Positions 1 through 8,391 of a stretch of DNA of 41,653 bases are shown here, piece by piece (position 1 is the first letter of the stretch; each line of letters opens with the position of its first letter). This DNA is from Methanobacteriota archaeon (GTDB lineage Archaea > JAADCQ01 > Methanopyri > Methanopyrales > Methanopyraceae): the NCBI GenBank assembly GCA_027064305.1, contig JAMOPY010000009.1:1-41653 (forward strand). The letters are read 5' to 3'. The position numbers and the translations under genes are program-made. The notes under the pieces were generated by a model that searched no databases, was not told the DNA's origin, and was given only the letters and a program-made list of their open reading frames with translations.

Positions 1-897
1 CCAGTGCACCTCGAAAACCGCGGGTCCCTTCGCCCCCTCATCGCGGAAGCAGCGCTGCCGGGCCTCGGACCAGCGCGTTGAGAACTCGGTCAGCAGCTGC
101 TCGTAGTTCGCGCTGCACAGGTTGCACGCGTCCCTCCTTACGTTCACCGTGTGCACCTCGCGCATGGCCCTCAGGCGCTTGAGGCTGCTGACGGTAAGGT
201 TCCAGCTGGCGCCGAGCGCCACCCGCTCGTTCGCGTAGATCTTGCAGTGGATCCCCAGCGTCCCCTTGCGCCCCTCCGCCTCCCGGACCTCGAAGCCCAG
301 GCGGGCCCACCTCCTCAGCACCTCCGGCTTGTTCTCGCCGGCGGCGACGAGGAGGTAGAGCTCCAGGCCCTCCCTCGGCAGCTCCCGTAGGATCTGAACG
401 CCCTCCTCTACCAGGTCGTCCGGGTCGGACACCCACGGGCTGGCCAGGCAGACGAGCTCCCCGGCCTCCTCGATCAGTCGGTCCAGTACCTTCTCCGAGT
501 ACTCGTAGAACCGGAGGCTCTCGTCGTCCTCCTCGCCGCCGAAGATCCGGGCCGAGAGGGCCTTGATCCCCTGCTTCGCCACCTCCGGGAGGGACAGCCG
601 GCTCGACAGCTCCTCCTCGATGTCCTCCCTAACCTCCTCGCCCGAGATGCCCACGGACTGGAGCACGTCCGAGAGCCTGTCGGCCGCATCCCTCACGACC
701 TGACTCGCCGACTGGAACATGTCCTTGATGCCGATCCCTTGGCGACGGGCCTCCCGAGTCAGCTCCCGGACGACCTGCTCGGCCATCTGACGCACGTATC
801 TCCGGGTCGACGGATCGCTCACGTACTTCTCCACTATCATGGAGATGACGGAGCTGAGCGCGTACTCCAACAGGATGTACTGGATCACCGCGCTCAC
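1..897 (-). CDS. PLD-like domain protein, 3' end cut by window edge
   Basis: Reading the minus strand from a GTG at 897 gives 299 residues with no stop before base 1, so the C-terminus lies outside the window. The first ~120 residues are charged and helical. A phospholipase D-like half domain follows, with strands such as [13 protein letters not shown] (~146-158) and [17 protein letters not shown] (~178-194). A single HKD-like motif, [17 protein letters not shown], starts at H217; the usual Asp of HxKxxxxD is replaced by Asn/Glu. Four cysteines lie at about 150, 218 and in DACNLC after the motif. PLD-type domains cut or transfer phosphodiesters or act as nucleases, usually as dimers when one HKD is present. 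The altered motif makes activity uncertain. The gene is divergent from ilvE. Confidence 0.7.
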   Translation of the reverse strand, partial: MSAVIQYILLEYALSSVISMIVEKYVSDPSTRRYVRQMAEQVVRELTREARRQGIGIKDMFQSASQVVRDAADRLSDVLQSVGISGEEVREDIEEELSSRLSLPEVAKQGIKALSARIFGGEEDDESLRFYEYSEKVLDRLIEEAGELVCLASPWVSDPDDLVEEGVQILRELPREGLELYLLVAAGENKPEVLRRWARLGFEVREAEGRKGTLGIHCKIYANERVALGASWNLTVSSLKRLRAMREVHTVNVRRDACNLCSANYEQLLTEFSTRWSEARQRCFRDEGAKGPAVFEVHW

Positions 898-932
898 CCC
901 GGCGGCGGCGCCCGGCCCGGGAAGGGAGATGG

Positions 933-938
933 TTTTAA
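933..938 (+). promoter_or_regulatory. TATA-like box upstream of ilvE
   Basis: TTTTAA stands out in very GC-rich sequence about 36-41 nt before the TTG start of ilvE. This is the distance expected for an archaeal TATA box and a short leader. The same AT patch lies ~35 nt upstream of the GTG of the divergent PLD-like gene, so it may serve both directions. Confidence 0.5.
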
Positions 939-973
939 CGTTCGTCCGTCGGCCGGCGGGCGGGGGGACGAGG

Positions 974-1867
974 TTGTCCGAGCGCGAGCAGCTCGTTTAC
1001 CTCAACGGTGAGCTGGTTCCCCGGGAGGAGGCGAAGATCTCCGTCTACGATCATGGGTTCCTGTACGGGGACGGCGTGTTCGAGGGGATCCGGGCGTACG
1101 ACGGGAGGATCTTCAAGCTGGACGAGCACGTGGATCGGCTGTACGACTCGGCGAAGGCGATCATGCTGGACATCCCGATGAGCAAGGAGGAGATGAAGGA
1201 GGCGATCATCGAGACGGTGCGGGCGAACGGGCTGCGGGACGCGTACATCCGGGTGGTCGTGTCCCGGGGCGAGGGGGACCTGGGGCTGGATCCGGAGAAG
1301 TGCCCGGAGCCGACGGTCGTGATCATCGCGGAGCCGATGGAGCCGCTCTACGGGGACCTGTACGAGAAGGGTATCGAGGTGATCACGGCCTCGGTGCGCC
1401 GGATCCCGCCGGACGCGCTGGATCCTAAGATCAAGTCCTGCAACTACCTGAACAACATCCTGGCGAAGATCCAGGCGAACCTGGCGGGCGCGGACGAGGC
1501 GATCATGCTGGACCACGAGGGGTACGTGTGCGAGGGCACGGGCGACAACGTGTTCGTGGTGGAGGACGGCGTGGTCTACACGCCGCCGGAGGACACGATC
1601 CTGCGGGGGATCACGCGGGCGACGGTGATGGAGCTGTGCGAGGAGCTGGGGATCCCGGTGGAGGAGAAGCGGATCACGCTGGGGGAGCTGTACGCGGCGG
1701 ACGAGGTGTTCCTGACGGGAACGGCGGCGGAGGTGGCGCCGGTGCGGAAGGTGGACGGGCGGAGGATCGGGAAGGAGTGCCCGGGTCCGATCACGCGGAG
1801 GATCATGGAGGCGTTTCGGGAGCTGACGCGGCGGGAGGGGACGCCGGTGTACGAGGATGAGGTGTGA
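974..1867 (+). CDS. ilvE: Branched-chain amino acid aminotransferase
   Basis: PLP-dependent class IV aminotransferase that catalyses the last step of valine, leucine and isoleucine synthesis, with 2-oxoglutarate/glutamate as amino partner. From the TTG at 974 it is 297 aa, normal for the family. It shows [20 protein letters not shown] near the N-terminus, [11 protein letters not shown], the PLP-lysine region [22 protein letters not shown], and the C-terminal [13 protein letters not shown]. The longer reading frame back to 839 runs through the promoter and the divergent gene and has no family match, so the TTG is preferred. Its last bases (GTGA) overlap the flippase start. ilvD, another enzyme of the pathway, is elsewhere in the window. 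Confidence 0.93.
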   Translation: MSEREQLVYLNGELVPREEAKISVYDHGFLYGDGVFEGIRAYDGRIFKLDEHVDRLYDSAKAIMLDIPMSKEEMKEAIIETVRANGLRDAYIRVVVSRGEGDLGLDPEKCPEPTVVIIAEPMEPLYGDLYEKGIEVITASVRRIPPDALDPKIKSCNYLNNILAKIQANLAGADEAIMLDHEGYVCEGTGDNVFVVEDGVVYTPPEDTILRGITRATVMELCEELGIPVEEKRITLGELYAADEVFLTGTAAEVAPVRKVDGRRIGKECPGPITRRIMEAFRELTRREGTPVYEDEV

Positions 1868-3420
1868 CCCGGGGTGCCCCGTTGTCCCTCCTCCGCCTCG
1901 TCCGGGGCAGCCTGACGGTCCTCGTCGGGTCGCTCGCGCTGCGCCTGGGCGGGTACGTGTACCGGCTGCTGGTCGGCCGGCTGCTGGGGCCGGACGGGTA
2001 CGGGATCGTTTCCTCCACGATGGTCGTGCAGACGATCGTGATGTTCCTGGCCACGTTCGGGGTCCCGCCCGCGATCGCCCGGTACGTGTCCCGGTACCGG
2101 GCGCTGGGTGACGGCGCGCGGGTGCGCCAGTTCATCCGGATCCCCACCGCGACGCTGGTGCTCCTCTCCGCGGCGGCCTCCCTTGCGCTCGCGCTCGCCG
2201 CCCCCTACCTGGCGTGCTGGTACTTCCACAACCCCCGGCTCTACTGGCCGCTCGTGCTCACGGCCGTCGGCCTGCCGTTCGCGGCGTTCGCGTCGTGCGT
2301 TCGCGGCGCGTTCCAGGGCTTCCAGGACATGAAGGGCTACGTGATGACCCAGTTCGTGGAGCAGGGGACCCGGGTGGGCGGCGCGCCGGCCCTGATCCTC
2401 GCCGGGTACGGGCCCGCGGGCGCCGTGTTCGCCTCGGCCGCGCTCGCGTACATGACGTCCGGGGCCTACGGGGCGATCCAGCTGCGCCGGAAGCACCTGC
2501 CCGAGGTACCTCCGGATGGGGATCCGCTCCCCCCGGCCCGGGTCGCCCGGGAGGCGCTGACGTTCGGCCTGCCCGTCGCCCTGACCGGGATCGCCGACAT
2601 GCTGCAGTCCAACGTGGACCTGCTCGCGATCGGCTACTTCCTGGGCACGCTGTGGGTGGGGTTCTACGACGCGGCCGGCCCCATCGCCCGGCTGCCCACG
2701 ACCCTGTGCGCCGCGGTGGCGACGGCCCTACTGCCCGCGGCCTCCGAGGCGGAAGCGCTGCGGGACGAGCGCACGCTGCGGCAGTACGCGCACATCTCAA
2801 TCAAGACCGTGTGGACGCTGCTCGTCCCGATGGCCGCGCTCACGGGCGCGCTGGCGGAGCCCCTGATCGTCCTCTTCTTCGGGACGTCGTTCCGGCCCGG
2901 CGCCCAGGCGCTCTACGTCCTCCCCATGGCCATGGCGTTCATCGTGCTGTTCCGCAACTGCGCGAGCCTGCTGCAGGGGATCGGGAAGGAGCGGCACCCG
3001 CTGCTCATCCTCACCCTCTCGCTGGCGCTGAACGTGGGGTTGAACGCGCTCCTCGTCCCGAGGCTGGGGATCTTCGGGGCGTCCGTCGCCACCGCCGTCT
3101 CCGACTGGGTGGCGATGCTTCTGGTCGTCCGGGCGGTGCTGGTCAGCGCCCCGGTGGAGCTCAAGCTCCGGTGGATGCTGGCGCCGGCGCTCGCGGGATC
3201 GGCCGCCTGGTTGGTCGCCCGCTGGGTCGCGGAGGCGCTCCCATGGGTGCCGCTCAAGCTGCTCGCCGGGTTCTCGGCGGGCGCGCTCGTCTACACGCTG
3301 CTCGTGGTCGCGCTGGGTGGGATCAGCGGGCTGGAGTGGGAGATCCTGGAGCGCGGGGCCGAGCGGATCGGCGCTCCGAGGCTCGTGACGGCGCTGCGTC
3401 GGCTCCAGCTCGTGGGCTAG
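1864..3420 (+). CDS. Polysaccharide/lipid flippase-type membrane protein (MATE/Wzx-like)
   Basis: 518 aa, almost wholly hydrophobic, with about 12-14 predicted membrane segments. It begins [20 protein letters not shown] and continues [20 protein letters not shown], the typical N-terminus of the RfbX/Wzx and MurJ-like exporter group. These proteins flip lipid-linked oligosaccharides or similar lipids across the cytoplasmic membrane. The GTG start overlaps the ilvE stop by four bases, so translation is probably coupled, but nothing else links the two functions. The substrate cannot be told from sequence. Possible roles are S-layer glycan or pseudomurein precursor export. Confidence 0.8.
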   Translation: MTRGAPLSLLRLVRGSLTVLVGSLALRLGGYVYRLLVGRLLGPDGYGIVSSTMVVQTIVMFLATFGVPPAIARYVSRYRALGDGARVRQFIRIPTATLVLLSAAASLALALAAPYLACWYFHNPRLYWPLVLTAVGLPFAAFASCVRGAFQGFQDMKGYVMTQFVEQGTRVGGAPALILAGYGPAGAVFASAALAYMTSGAYGAIQLRRKHLPEVPPDGDPLPPARVAREALTFGLPVALTGIADMLQSNVDLLAIGYFLGTLWVGFYDAAGPIARLPTTLCAAVATALLPAASEAEALRDERTLRQYAHISIKTVWTLLVPMAALTGALAEPLIVLFFGTSFRPGAQALYVLPMAMAFIVLFRNCASLLQGIGKERHPLLILTLSLALNVGLNALLVPRLGIFGASVATAVSDWVAMLLVVRAVLVSAPVELKLRWMLAPALAGSAAWLVARWVAEALPWVPLKLLAGFSAGALVYTLLVVALGGISGLEWEILERGAERIGAPRLVTALRRLQLVG

Positions 3421-3432
3421 GGGGGCGCCGGG

Positions 3433-3879
3433 ATGGGCCTGGCCGCCGCCCTGAGGGCCCTGGCGGCCGAGCGGATGGCTCGGGAGCTACCGCTGACCGA
3501 GGCGGCCGAGCGACTGGGCGTGGACGTGTCCACGGTCTCCCACTACCTCCGGGGGGACTACCCGAGCGAGCGCGCCCGGGACGCGGCGCGCCGGGTGCTG
3601 GAGCGGTCCGCGCCCTTCGGACTGTGGCCGGTGCTCGAGGAGGAGCTGGGCCGGGAGGTGGCGGCCGAGGTGCTCCGGTGGCTCGTGGGGGAGGAGGTGG
3701 AGGGTCGGGTGCGGGTGGATGACGCCCGGTGCGTGTCCTGCGGGAGGTGCCGGGAGGCGTGCCCCTCGCCGGACGCCTGCCTGGGGTGCGCGGAGTGCGT
3801 GCGGGCGTGTCCCACCCGGGCGCGCACGCTGGAGGTTCGTTACCGGGGCGTGCGCTACGAGGTTCGTCGGGAAAGGTAG
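3433..3879 (+). CDS. HTH protein fused to a 2[4Fe-4S] ferredoxin-like domain
   Basis: 148 aa. Residues ~10-45 form an XRE-like helix-turn-helix (LTEAAERLGVDVSTVSHYLRG). Residues ~50-90 are a helical linker. The C-terminus has two cluster motifs: C100-x2-C-x2-C106-x3-C110-P, and C116-x2-C-x2-C122-x3-C126-P. Cysteine placement fits two [4Fe-4S] clusters. The natural reading is a DNA-binding regulator that senses redox state, oxygen or iron, but this is inference. It follows the flippase by 12 nt and overlaps the convergent maturation protease gene by 25 bp. No family name is assigned with confidence. Confidence 0.8.
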   Translation: MGLAAALRALAAERMARELPLTEAAERLGVDVSTVSHYLRGDYPSERARDAARRVLERSAPFGLWPVLEEELGREVAAEVLRWLVGEEVEGRVRVDDARCVSCGRCREACPSPDACLGCAECVRACPTRARTLEVRYRGVRYEVRRER

Positions 3880-4364
3880 CGTTCGGCCAGCTGGATGGCC
3901 CGTTCCGCCGCCCGGGGTACGGCGCGGCGCACGGGTCGGGACATCCCGGGTCGGACCTCGGGGATCGGCAGCTCCTTCACCTGGCACCCGATGATCCGGA
4001 AGTCCACCCCCGCGCGCTCGCGCAGCTCGAGCAGGGCCCCCTCGACGCTCCACCCGTGCGCGTCGACCGGGATGATGCGGGCGTCGGGGCTGAGGTCCTC
4101 GGGCCCGAACTCCAGGAGCGTCCCCGGCTCCTCCCCCACGTCCACGGCGTCCACGACGACGATGAACTCCACCCGTGACTCCTCGTCGATCAGCGAGAAC
4201 ACGTTCTGTGGGGCGCCGGAGCCCGCGTCGATTACCTCCGCGTCCGGGTGCGACCAGCCCCTGCGCTCTATCTCCCGGACGACGGCCGGCCCGAACCCGT
4301 CGTCCCCGAACAGCTCGTTCCCGCACCCCACGATCAGCACCCGCTTCTCGAGGAAGCTCAGCAT
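3855..4364 (-). CDS. frhD: Hydrogenase maturation protease, HycI/FrhD type
   Basis: 169 aa, member of the HyaD/HycI/FrhD endopeptidase family. These enzymes remove a C-terminal peptide from the large subunit of [NiFe] hydrogenases after nickel insertion. It has VLIVGCGNELFGDDGFGPAV (~9-28), with D21/D22 where family members place a nickel-binding acid, the VVVDAVDVGEEPG motif with D72/D75, and H103 in DAHGWSVEG. The symbol reflects likeness to the F420-reducing hydrogenase protease of methanogens; hydrogenase subunits are not in this window, so the exact client is unproven. The ATG lies 6 nt downstream of the previous minus-strand gene, suggesting one transcript. Confidence 0.82.
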   Translation of the reverse strand: MLSFLEKRVLIVGCGNELFGDDGFGPAVVREIERRGWSHPDAEVIDAGSGAPQNVFSLIDEESRVEFIVVVDAVDVGEEPGTLLEFGPEDLSPDARIIPVDAHGWSVEGALLELRERAGVDFRIIGCQVKELPIPEVRPGMSRPVRRAVPRAAERAIQLAERYLSRRTS

Positions 4365-4370
4365 CGCCCG

Positions 4371-5402
4371 CTACCCCGTCCTCGCGAGTAGGTTTAGGAG
4401 CGCGAGCCGGAGCAGCGCCTCCAGGGGCCGGCACAGCGACTCGAGAAGCCACTTAACGTCCTCCCTCGGGATTGAGGTTCCGAGGAACCGCTCGACCGAG
4501 TTCACGACCGCCAGGAGCGCGTCGCGGGAGAGGGACCGGAGCTCGGCGGACAGCCAGTCCGCCAGGAACCCGTAGGTGCCGTCGGCGCGGACGCGCTCCC
4601 GACGGGCCAGCGCGCTCGGGTCGATCCGGTCCGGGTACAGGAGTGTGAAGGCCCGCTTGAGACCGTCGTTCATCAGGCGCACCCCCTCCTCGACGAGCGT
4701 TCGCGCGGCCGGTGACAGCCGGAACTCCCAGAGCCGGTTCAGCGCGGCGCGGAGGGCGGTGAACAGCAGGTTCAGGTACGGGGTGAGGGAGGCCACCACG
4801 TCCCGGCCCAGCCGGGACTCCAGCGTCCGTCGGGCGTAGGAGGTCACGAGGTCGACGACCCGGGGCCAGATCTCCCTGTCGCACGTCCTCAGGACCCTTC
4901 GAGCCACCTCCTCGGGCCGCGGCAGGAGCCGTTCGAACGCCGAAACCGCCAGCGCCCGGTCCGGGACGTAGGTGACGCGCACGGTCGTCCCGTCCCCGAG
5001 GAGCGTCATCCACGCCACCCGGAGCTGGGAGGTGATGCCCGAGCTCGAGGCCGTGATCCCGGCGAGCGCGGGCACGAGCCGGACCTCCCGGTGCACCGGT
5101 AGGTGGAGGAGCGCCTCCGTGAGGTGCCGGTCGAGATCCAGCGGCGGGAGGACCAGGGGCAGCGGCCCGGAACGGTGCTCAAGCCTCCGGCCGTTGGGGG
5201 TCTCGATGAGGACCAGGTCCCGGGTCCCGGTGATCCGGCCCACGAACACTCCGTCGGCGCGGTACCCGACGGCGGTCATCCCGGTGGGTTGGATCGGGGG
5301 CTGACCGTAAGACGATCCGGTAGGCACCTTCACCTCGACCGTGGCGGGCGTGAGCGTCGTCCCGTCGAACCTGGCCAGCACGTGGTCCGGGTGCACGCGC
5401 AC
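4371..5402 (-). CDS. Uncharacterised, probably exported or membrane-attached protein
   Basis: About 343 aa from the GTG at 5402 (a second GTG is at 5396). The N-terminal half is beta-rich: HPDHVLARFDGTTLTPATVE, then GVFVGRITGTRDLVLIETPN. The C-terminal half is helical and rich in Leu and Arg. No family is recognised. Just upstream, in frame, the sequence reads AILLTSLLLTLSSPAPVAS, which looks like a signal peptide, but no ATG, GTG or TTG precedes it in frame short of 5615. That region is also antisense to the 5' end of rnp4. Either a rare start codon is used or the resemblance is chance. It sits 6 nt before the hydrogenase maturation protease in a likely two-gene operon. Confidence 0.6.
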   Translation of the reverse strand: MRVHPDHVLARFDGTTLTPATVEVKVPTGSSYGQPPIQPTGMTAVGYRADGVFVGRITGTRDLVLIETPNGRRLEHRSGPLPLVLPPLDLDRHLTEALLHLPVHREVRLVPALAGITASSSGITSQLRVAWMTLLGDGTTVRVTYVPDRALAVSAFERLLPRPEEVARRVLRTCDREIWPRVVDLVTSYARRTLESRLGRDVVASLTPYLNLLFTALRAALNRLWEFRLSPAARTLVEEGVRLMNDGLKRAFTLLYPDRIDPSALARRERVRADGTYGFLADWLSAELRSLSRDALLAVVNSVERFLGTSIPREDVKWLLESLCRPLEALLRLALLNLLARTG

Positions 5403-5436
5403 GAGCTGGGACGCGACGGGCGCGGGTGAGGATAGC

Positions 5437-5802
5437 GTGAGGAGGAGCGAGGTGAGGAGGATCGCGCTGGAGCGGGTGGAGCGGCTGCTGAGGCTGGCCA
5501 GGGAGGCGTATCGGGAGGATCCGGACCGTGCGCGGCGGTACGTGCGGTTGGCGAGGCGGATCGCGATGAAGGCGCGGGTGAGGCTGCCGAGGCACCTCAA
5601 GCGGAGCTTCTGCAAGCGGTGTTACACCCCGCTGATCCCCGGGGTTACCGCTCGGGTCCGGCTGCGGCAGAACCGAATGCCGCACGTATCGGTCACGTGC
5701 CTGGAGTGTGGGTACATATACAGGTACCCGTACCTGAGGGAGGTGAAGGAGCGGCGTCGCCGGCGCGCGGAGCGTCGGAAGGGGGTGGGCTCGGATGGTT
5801 AA
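5437..5802 (+). CDS. rnp4: Ribonuclease P protein component 4 (Rpp21/Rpr2)
   Basis: 121 aa. Zinc-ribbon subunit of archaeal RNase P, which trims the 5' leader of pre-tRNAs. The N-terminal helices (RRIALERVERLLRLAREAYR) pair with Rpp29 in the holoenzyme. The zinc site is SFCKRCYTPLIPG followed by VTCLECGYIYRYPY, giving two CxxC pairs. A basic tail closes it. The start could be GTG 5437 (preceded by GGTGAGG) or GTG 5452 (preceded by GGAGG); both remove the implausible extension back to 5341. It overlaps the CRM-domain gene by 8 nt and begins the long information-processing run. Confidence 0.9.
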   Translation: MRRSEVRRIALERVERLLRLAREAYREDPDRARRYVRLARRIAMKARVRLPRHLKRSFCKRCYTPLIPGVTARVRLRQNRMPHVSVTCLECGYIYRYPYLREVKERRRRRAERRKGVGSDG

Positions 5803-6127
5803 GTACCCGGCCGACGTCAAGCGGCTGCCCGGGAAGGAGCGTCGCCGCCTGCGGGCCCGGGGCGTGATGCTGGAGCCGGTGGTGCGGATCGGGAAGCGCG
5901 GGCTCACGTCGGGCGTGATCGAGGAGGTGGACCGGCAGCTGGAGGAGCGGGAGCTGGTCAAGGTGCGGTTCGAGCGGAACGTCCTGCGCCGGTACGATCG
6001 CAAGGAGTTGGCGGCGGAGCTCGCCCGGAAGGTGAACGCGGAGCTGGTCGACGTGCGGGGTCGCACGGCCGTCCTGTTCCGGCCCCGACAGGGCTGGAAG
6101 CGCTACCTGGAGCGCTTCTCCCGGTAA
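5795..6127 (+). CDS. YhbY-like CRM-domain RNA-binding protein
   Basis: 110 aa, one CRM domain over the full length. It shows the [20 protein letters not shown] opening, the GxxG-type loop region, the long helix around [17 protein letters not shown], and the end strand [15 protein letters not shown]. YhbY-family proteins bind RNA and are tied to ribosome large-subunit assembly in bacteria. In archaea this gene is common beside rnp4 and S19e, as here. The ATG overlaps the end of rnp4 by 8 nt. Confidence 0.85.
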   Translation: MVKYPADVKRLPGKERRRLRARGVMLEPVVRIGKRGLTSGVIEEVDRQLEERELVKVRFERNVLRRYDRKELAAELARKVNAELVDVRGRTAVLFRPRQGWKRYLERFSR

Positions 6128-6130
6128 ACC

Positions 6131-6137
6131 AATTAAC
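6131..6137 (+). promoter_or_regulatory. TATA-like AATTAAC before rps19e
   Basis: AATTAAC, just after the CRM-gene stop, is ~34-40 nt before the GTG of rps19e. It is followed by the perfect 12-nt palindrome GGCGGGCCCGCC at 6141-6152, which would fall in the leader. The ribosomal genes may therefore have their own promoter as well as readthrough from rnp4. Confidence 0.4.
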
Positions 6138-6170
6138 GCGGGCGGGCCCGCCGAGGCGGGGGGCTGGCGC

Positions 6171-6626
6171 GTGCCGGTGTACGACGCGTTCTCGGTCCCG
6201 GGGCACGAGCTCGTGGAGCGGCTCGCGGAGCGGCTGAAGGAGTTCGACGAGATCGAGCCGCCGGAGTGGGCTAAGTACGTGAAGACCGGGCGTCACAAGG
6301 AGCGACCGCCGGAGGACCCGGACTGGTGGTACGTGAGGGCCGCCTCCGTGCTGCGCCGGCTCTACATCGACGGGCCGGTGGGCGTCGAGCGACTGCGCAC
6401 GTACTACGGGGGCCGTCAGGACCGGGGCGCCCGCCCGGAGCGGTTCCGCAAGGGCAGCGGTGCGATCATCCGCAGGATCCTGCAGCAGCTGGAGGAGGCG
6501 GGGCTGGTGGAGAAGACGGACGAGGGTCGGGTGCTCACGCCGGAGGGGCGCTCCCTGGTGGACGAGACGGCGCACGAGATCGCCAAGGAAAAGGGGTACA
6601 CGGATAAGTTCCAGTCCCCGGTGTAG
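6171..6626 (+). CDS. rps19e: 30S ribosomal protein S19e
   Basis: 151 aa, matching the usual length of archaeal S19e. S19e is a small-subunit protein needed for 18S/16S rRNA maturation in eukaryotes and archaea. Recognisable segments are [80 protein letters not shown] and the winged-helix end [20 protein letters not shown]. The GTG start is followed by a canonical N-terminus, so no other start is needed. It lies in the classic archaeal order S19e, PDCD5, L39e, L31e, aIF6, LX, prefoldin alpha, FtsY. Confidence 0.96.
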   Translation: MPVYDAFSVPGHELVERLAERLKEFDEIEPPEWAKYVKTGRHKERPPEDPDWWYVRAASVLRRLYIDGPVGVERLRTYYGGRQDRGARPERFRKGSGAIIRRILQQLEEAGLVEKTDEGRVLTPEGRSLVDETAHEIAKEKGYTDKFQSPV

Positions 6627-6641
6627 CCGGGGCGTACCACC

Positions 6642-7004
6642 ATGACGGACCCCGAGCTGGAGCGGCTTCGAAGGAAGAGGATGCTCGAGCTGCAGCGCCG
6701 GGCCCAGGCTCAGCAGGCCCGGGAGGGGGCGGAGGAGCGTAAGGAGGAGGAGCGACGCGCGCTGGAGGAGGCGCAGCGCCGGGCGCTCCTGCGCAAGATC
6801 CTGACCCCGGAGGCCCGGGAGCGGCTGGCCCGCGTGCGCCTGGCCCGGCCGCAGCTGGCGCAGGCCGTGGAGAACTATCTGATCCAGCTGGCGCAGTCCG
6901 GCCGGTTGAACGGTCGGGTGGACGAGGATCAGCTGAAGAGGCTCCTGAAGCAGGTCTCGGAGGCGACGAGGAAGGATTTCAAGATCCGAATCGAGCGGAA
7001 GTAG
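6642..7004 (+). CDS. PDCD5-family DNA-binding protein
   Basis: 120 aa, homologue of human PDCD5 (TFAR19). It opens [19 protein letters not shown], has a long charged helix with [20 protein letters not shown], and the conserved core [20 protein letters not shown] then [13 protein letters not shown]. Archaeal members bind nucleic acid and fold as a helical bundle. The cellular role is not settled, though position among ribosomal protein genes suggests work on translation or protein folding. Prefoldin, with which eukaryotic PDCD5 works in the CCT pathway, is encoded six genes downstream. Confidence 0.93.
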   Translation: MTDPELERLRRKRMLELQRRAQAQQAREGAEERKEEERRALEEAQRRALLRKILTPEARERLARVRLARPQLAQAVENYLIQLAQSGRLNGRVDEDQLKRLLKQVSEATRKDFKIRIERK

Positions 7005-7015
7005 GGGGCTCCGAA

Positions 7016-7171
7016 ATGGCGAAGGCCAAGCCCCTGGGTAAGAAGCTGAGGATGGGTCGGGCCATCAAGCAGAACCGCCGGGTACCCCCGTGGGTGATCG
7101 CAAAGACGGGCGGTCGGAGCGTTGAGAACCCGAAGCAGCGGCACTGGAGGAGGAGCAAGCTGAAGCCGTAA
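7016..7171 (+). CDS. rpl39e: 50S ribosomal protein L39e
   Basis: 51 aa, translated directly from the sequence: it begins [20 protein letters not shown] and ends [13 protein letters not shown]39e is a tiny, very basic protein that lines the polypeptide exit tunnel. The conserved [14 protein letters not shown] segment in the middle is diagnostic. Only 11 nt separate it from the PDCD5 stop, and 14 nt from L31e, so it is co-transcribed with them. Confidence 0.95.
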   Translation: MAKAKPLGKKLRMGRAIKQNRRVPPWVIAKTGGRSVENPKQRHWRRSKLKP

Positions 7172-7185
7172 GGGGGTGACCGAAC

Positions 7186-7452
7186 GTGGCGGAGGGCGAG
7201 GTGGTGGAGGAGCGCGTTTACACGGTTCCGCTGCGGGACGCCAAGAAGGCGCCCCTGAAGAAGCGGGCCCCCAAGGCGATCAAGGTCCTCCGGCAGTTCA
7301 TCGAGCGGCACATGAAGGCGGAGGAGGTGAAGATCGGGAACGACGTGAACGAGCGGATCTGGGAGCGGGGGATCAAGAAGCCGCCCTCCCGGGTGAGGGT
7401 CCGCGCGGTGAAGTACGAGGACGGAACCGTCGAGGTCAGGCTGGCGGAGTGA
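7186..7452 (+). CDS. rpl31e: 50S ribosomal protein L31e
   Basis: 88 aa, GTG start. L31e sits near the tunnel exit of the large subunit and helps dock SRP and other nascent-chain factors. It shows ERVYTVPLRDAKKAPLKKRA, the long helix PKAIKVLRQFIERHMKAEEV, IGNDVNERIWERGIKKPPS and RVRVRAVKYEDGTVEVRL, all standard for the family. It follows L39e in the expected archaeal order and is two bases upstream of the aIF6 start. Confidence 0.96.
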   Translation: MAEGEVVEERVYTVPLRDAKKAPLKKRAPKAIKVLRQFIERHMKAEEVKIGNDVNERIWERGIKKPPSRVRVRAVKYEDGTVEVRLAE

Positions 7453-7454
7453 CG

Positions 7455-8120
7455 ATGACCGTCGTCAAGGCCTCGATCCGCGGGGACCCGAACGTCGGGG
7501 CCTGGATCGCCGCGTCGGAGGAGTTCGCGGTGGTCGCCCCCCGGGTCCCGGACGACGTGGTGCGAGACCTGGAGGAGGCGCTGGACGTCGAGGTGGTAAA
7601 GACCACCGTCGCGGGGAGCCAGCTCGTCGGCGCCCTGCTGGCCGTCAACTCCCACGGCGCCCTGTTCCCGCGGCACGCCGACGATCGGGAGATCCAGGCG
7701 GTCGCCGAGCTGGGCGTGGAGGTGGACGTCCTCCCCTCCAAGATGAACGCGGTGGGTAACCTGGTGCTGGCGAACGACCGGGGTGCCCTGGTTCACCCCG
7801 ACCTGAACGATCACGCGCTCGAGGTCGTGGAGTCCGTGCTGGGCTGCCGCGCGGAGCGGGCGGAGATCGGCGGCGTGAAGACGGTCGGGTCCGCCGGCGT
7901 GGCGAACTCGAAGGGCGCCCTGATTCACCCGGGCGCGACGGAAGAGGAGCTGGACCTCGTGTCCAAAGTCCTAAAGGTGGAGGCCGAGGTTGGGACCGTC
8001 AACAAGGGTTCCCCCTACATCGGGGCCGGGCTGGTGGTAAACTCCAAGGGCGCCCTCGTGGGCGAGGAGACGACCGGACCCGAGCTCGCCCGCATCGAGG
8101 ACGCGCTCCACCTGATCTGA
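7455..8120 (+). CDS. eif6: Translation initiation factor 6 (ribosome anti-association factor)
   Basis: 221 aa from the ATG at 7455. aIF6 binds the large ribosomal subunit and prevents premature joining of the small one. The repeated units of the pentein fold are visible: [57 protein letters not shown] and [19 protein letters not shown]. The longer frame that starts at 7176 reads through L31e in another frame and is rejected. Only two bases separate the ATG from the L31e stop codon. Confidence 0.96.
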   Translation: MTVVKASIRGDPNVGAWIAASEEFAVVAPRVPDDVVRDLEEALDVEVVKTTVAGSQLVGALLAVNSHGALFPRHADDREIQAVAELGVEVDVLPSKMNAVGNLVLANDRGALVHPDLNDHALEVVESVLGCRAERAEIGGVKTVGSAGVANSKGALIHPGATEEELDLVSKVLKVEAEVGTVNKGSPYIGAGLVVNSKGALVGEETTGPELARIEDALHLI

Positions 8121-8136
8121 CCGGGGGTGCCGCCCC

Positions 8137-8391
8137 GTGTCGGAGGAGGGTCCCGAGGTGAAGGTGTTCGAGGTTCGAGGCACGTTTCGGATGGGTGACG
8201 AGCCCCGGCAGCCCTTCCGAAAGCAGGTCACGGCCACCCGGGAGGAGGAGGCGCTGGAGAAGGTCTACTCCGAGCTGGGTAGCGAGCACCGGGTCTCCCG
8301 GACGGAGATCCGGATCGAAGAGATCAAAGAGATCGACCCCGAGGACGTCGAGGACCCGGTGCTCAGGCGCCTCTTAGGGGTGGAGGAGTGA
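8137..8391 (+). CDS. rplX: 50S ribosomal protein LX (L18ae/L20a family)
   Basis: 84 aa with a GTG start. Residues [20 protein letters not shown] are the hallmark of archaeal LX, the short relative of eukaryotic L18ae. [20 protein letters not shown] and the [19 protein letters not shown] strand complete the fold. It follows aIF6, as in many archaea. Its TGA overlaps the ATG of prefoldin alpha by one base (TGATG), which suggests translational coupling. Confidence 0.93.
   Translation: MSEEGPEVKVFEVRGTFRMGDEPRQPFRKQVTATREEEALEKVYSELGSEHRVSRTEIRIEEIKEIDPEDVEDPVLRRLLGVEE

Noticed and set aside
2214..3722. 502-residue plus-strand frame overlapping the flippase and HTH genes
   Set aside because: A different frame of the flippase; composition is Arg/Gly/Ala/Pro-heavy with no hydrophobic pattern.
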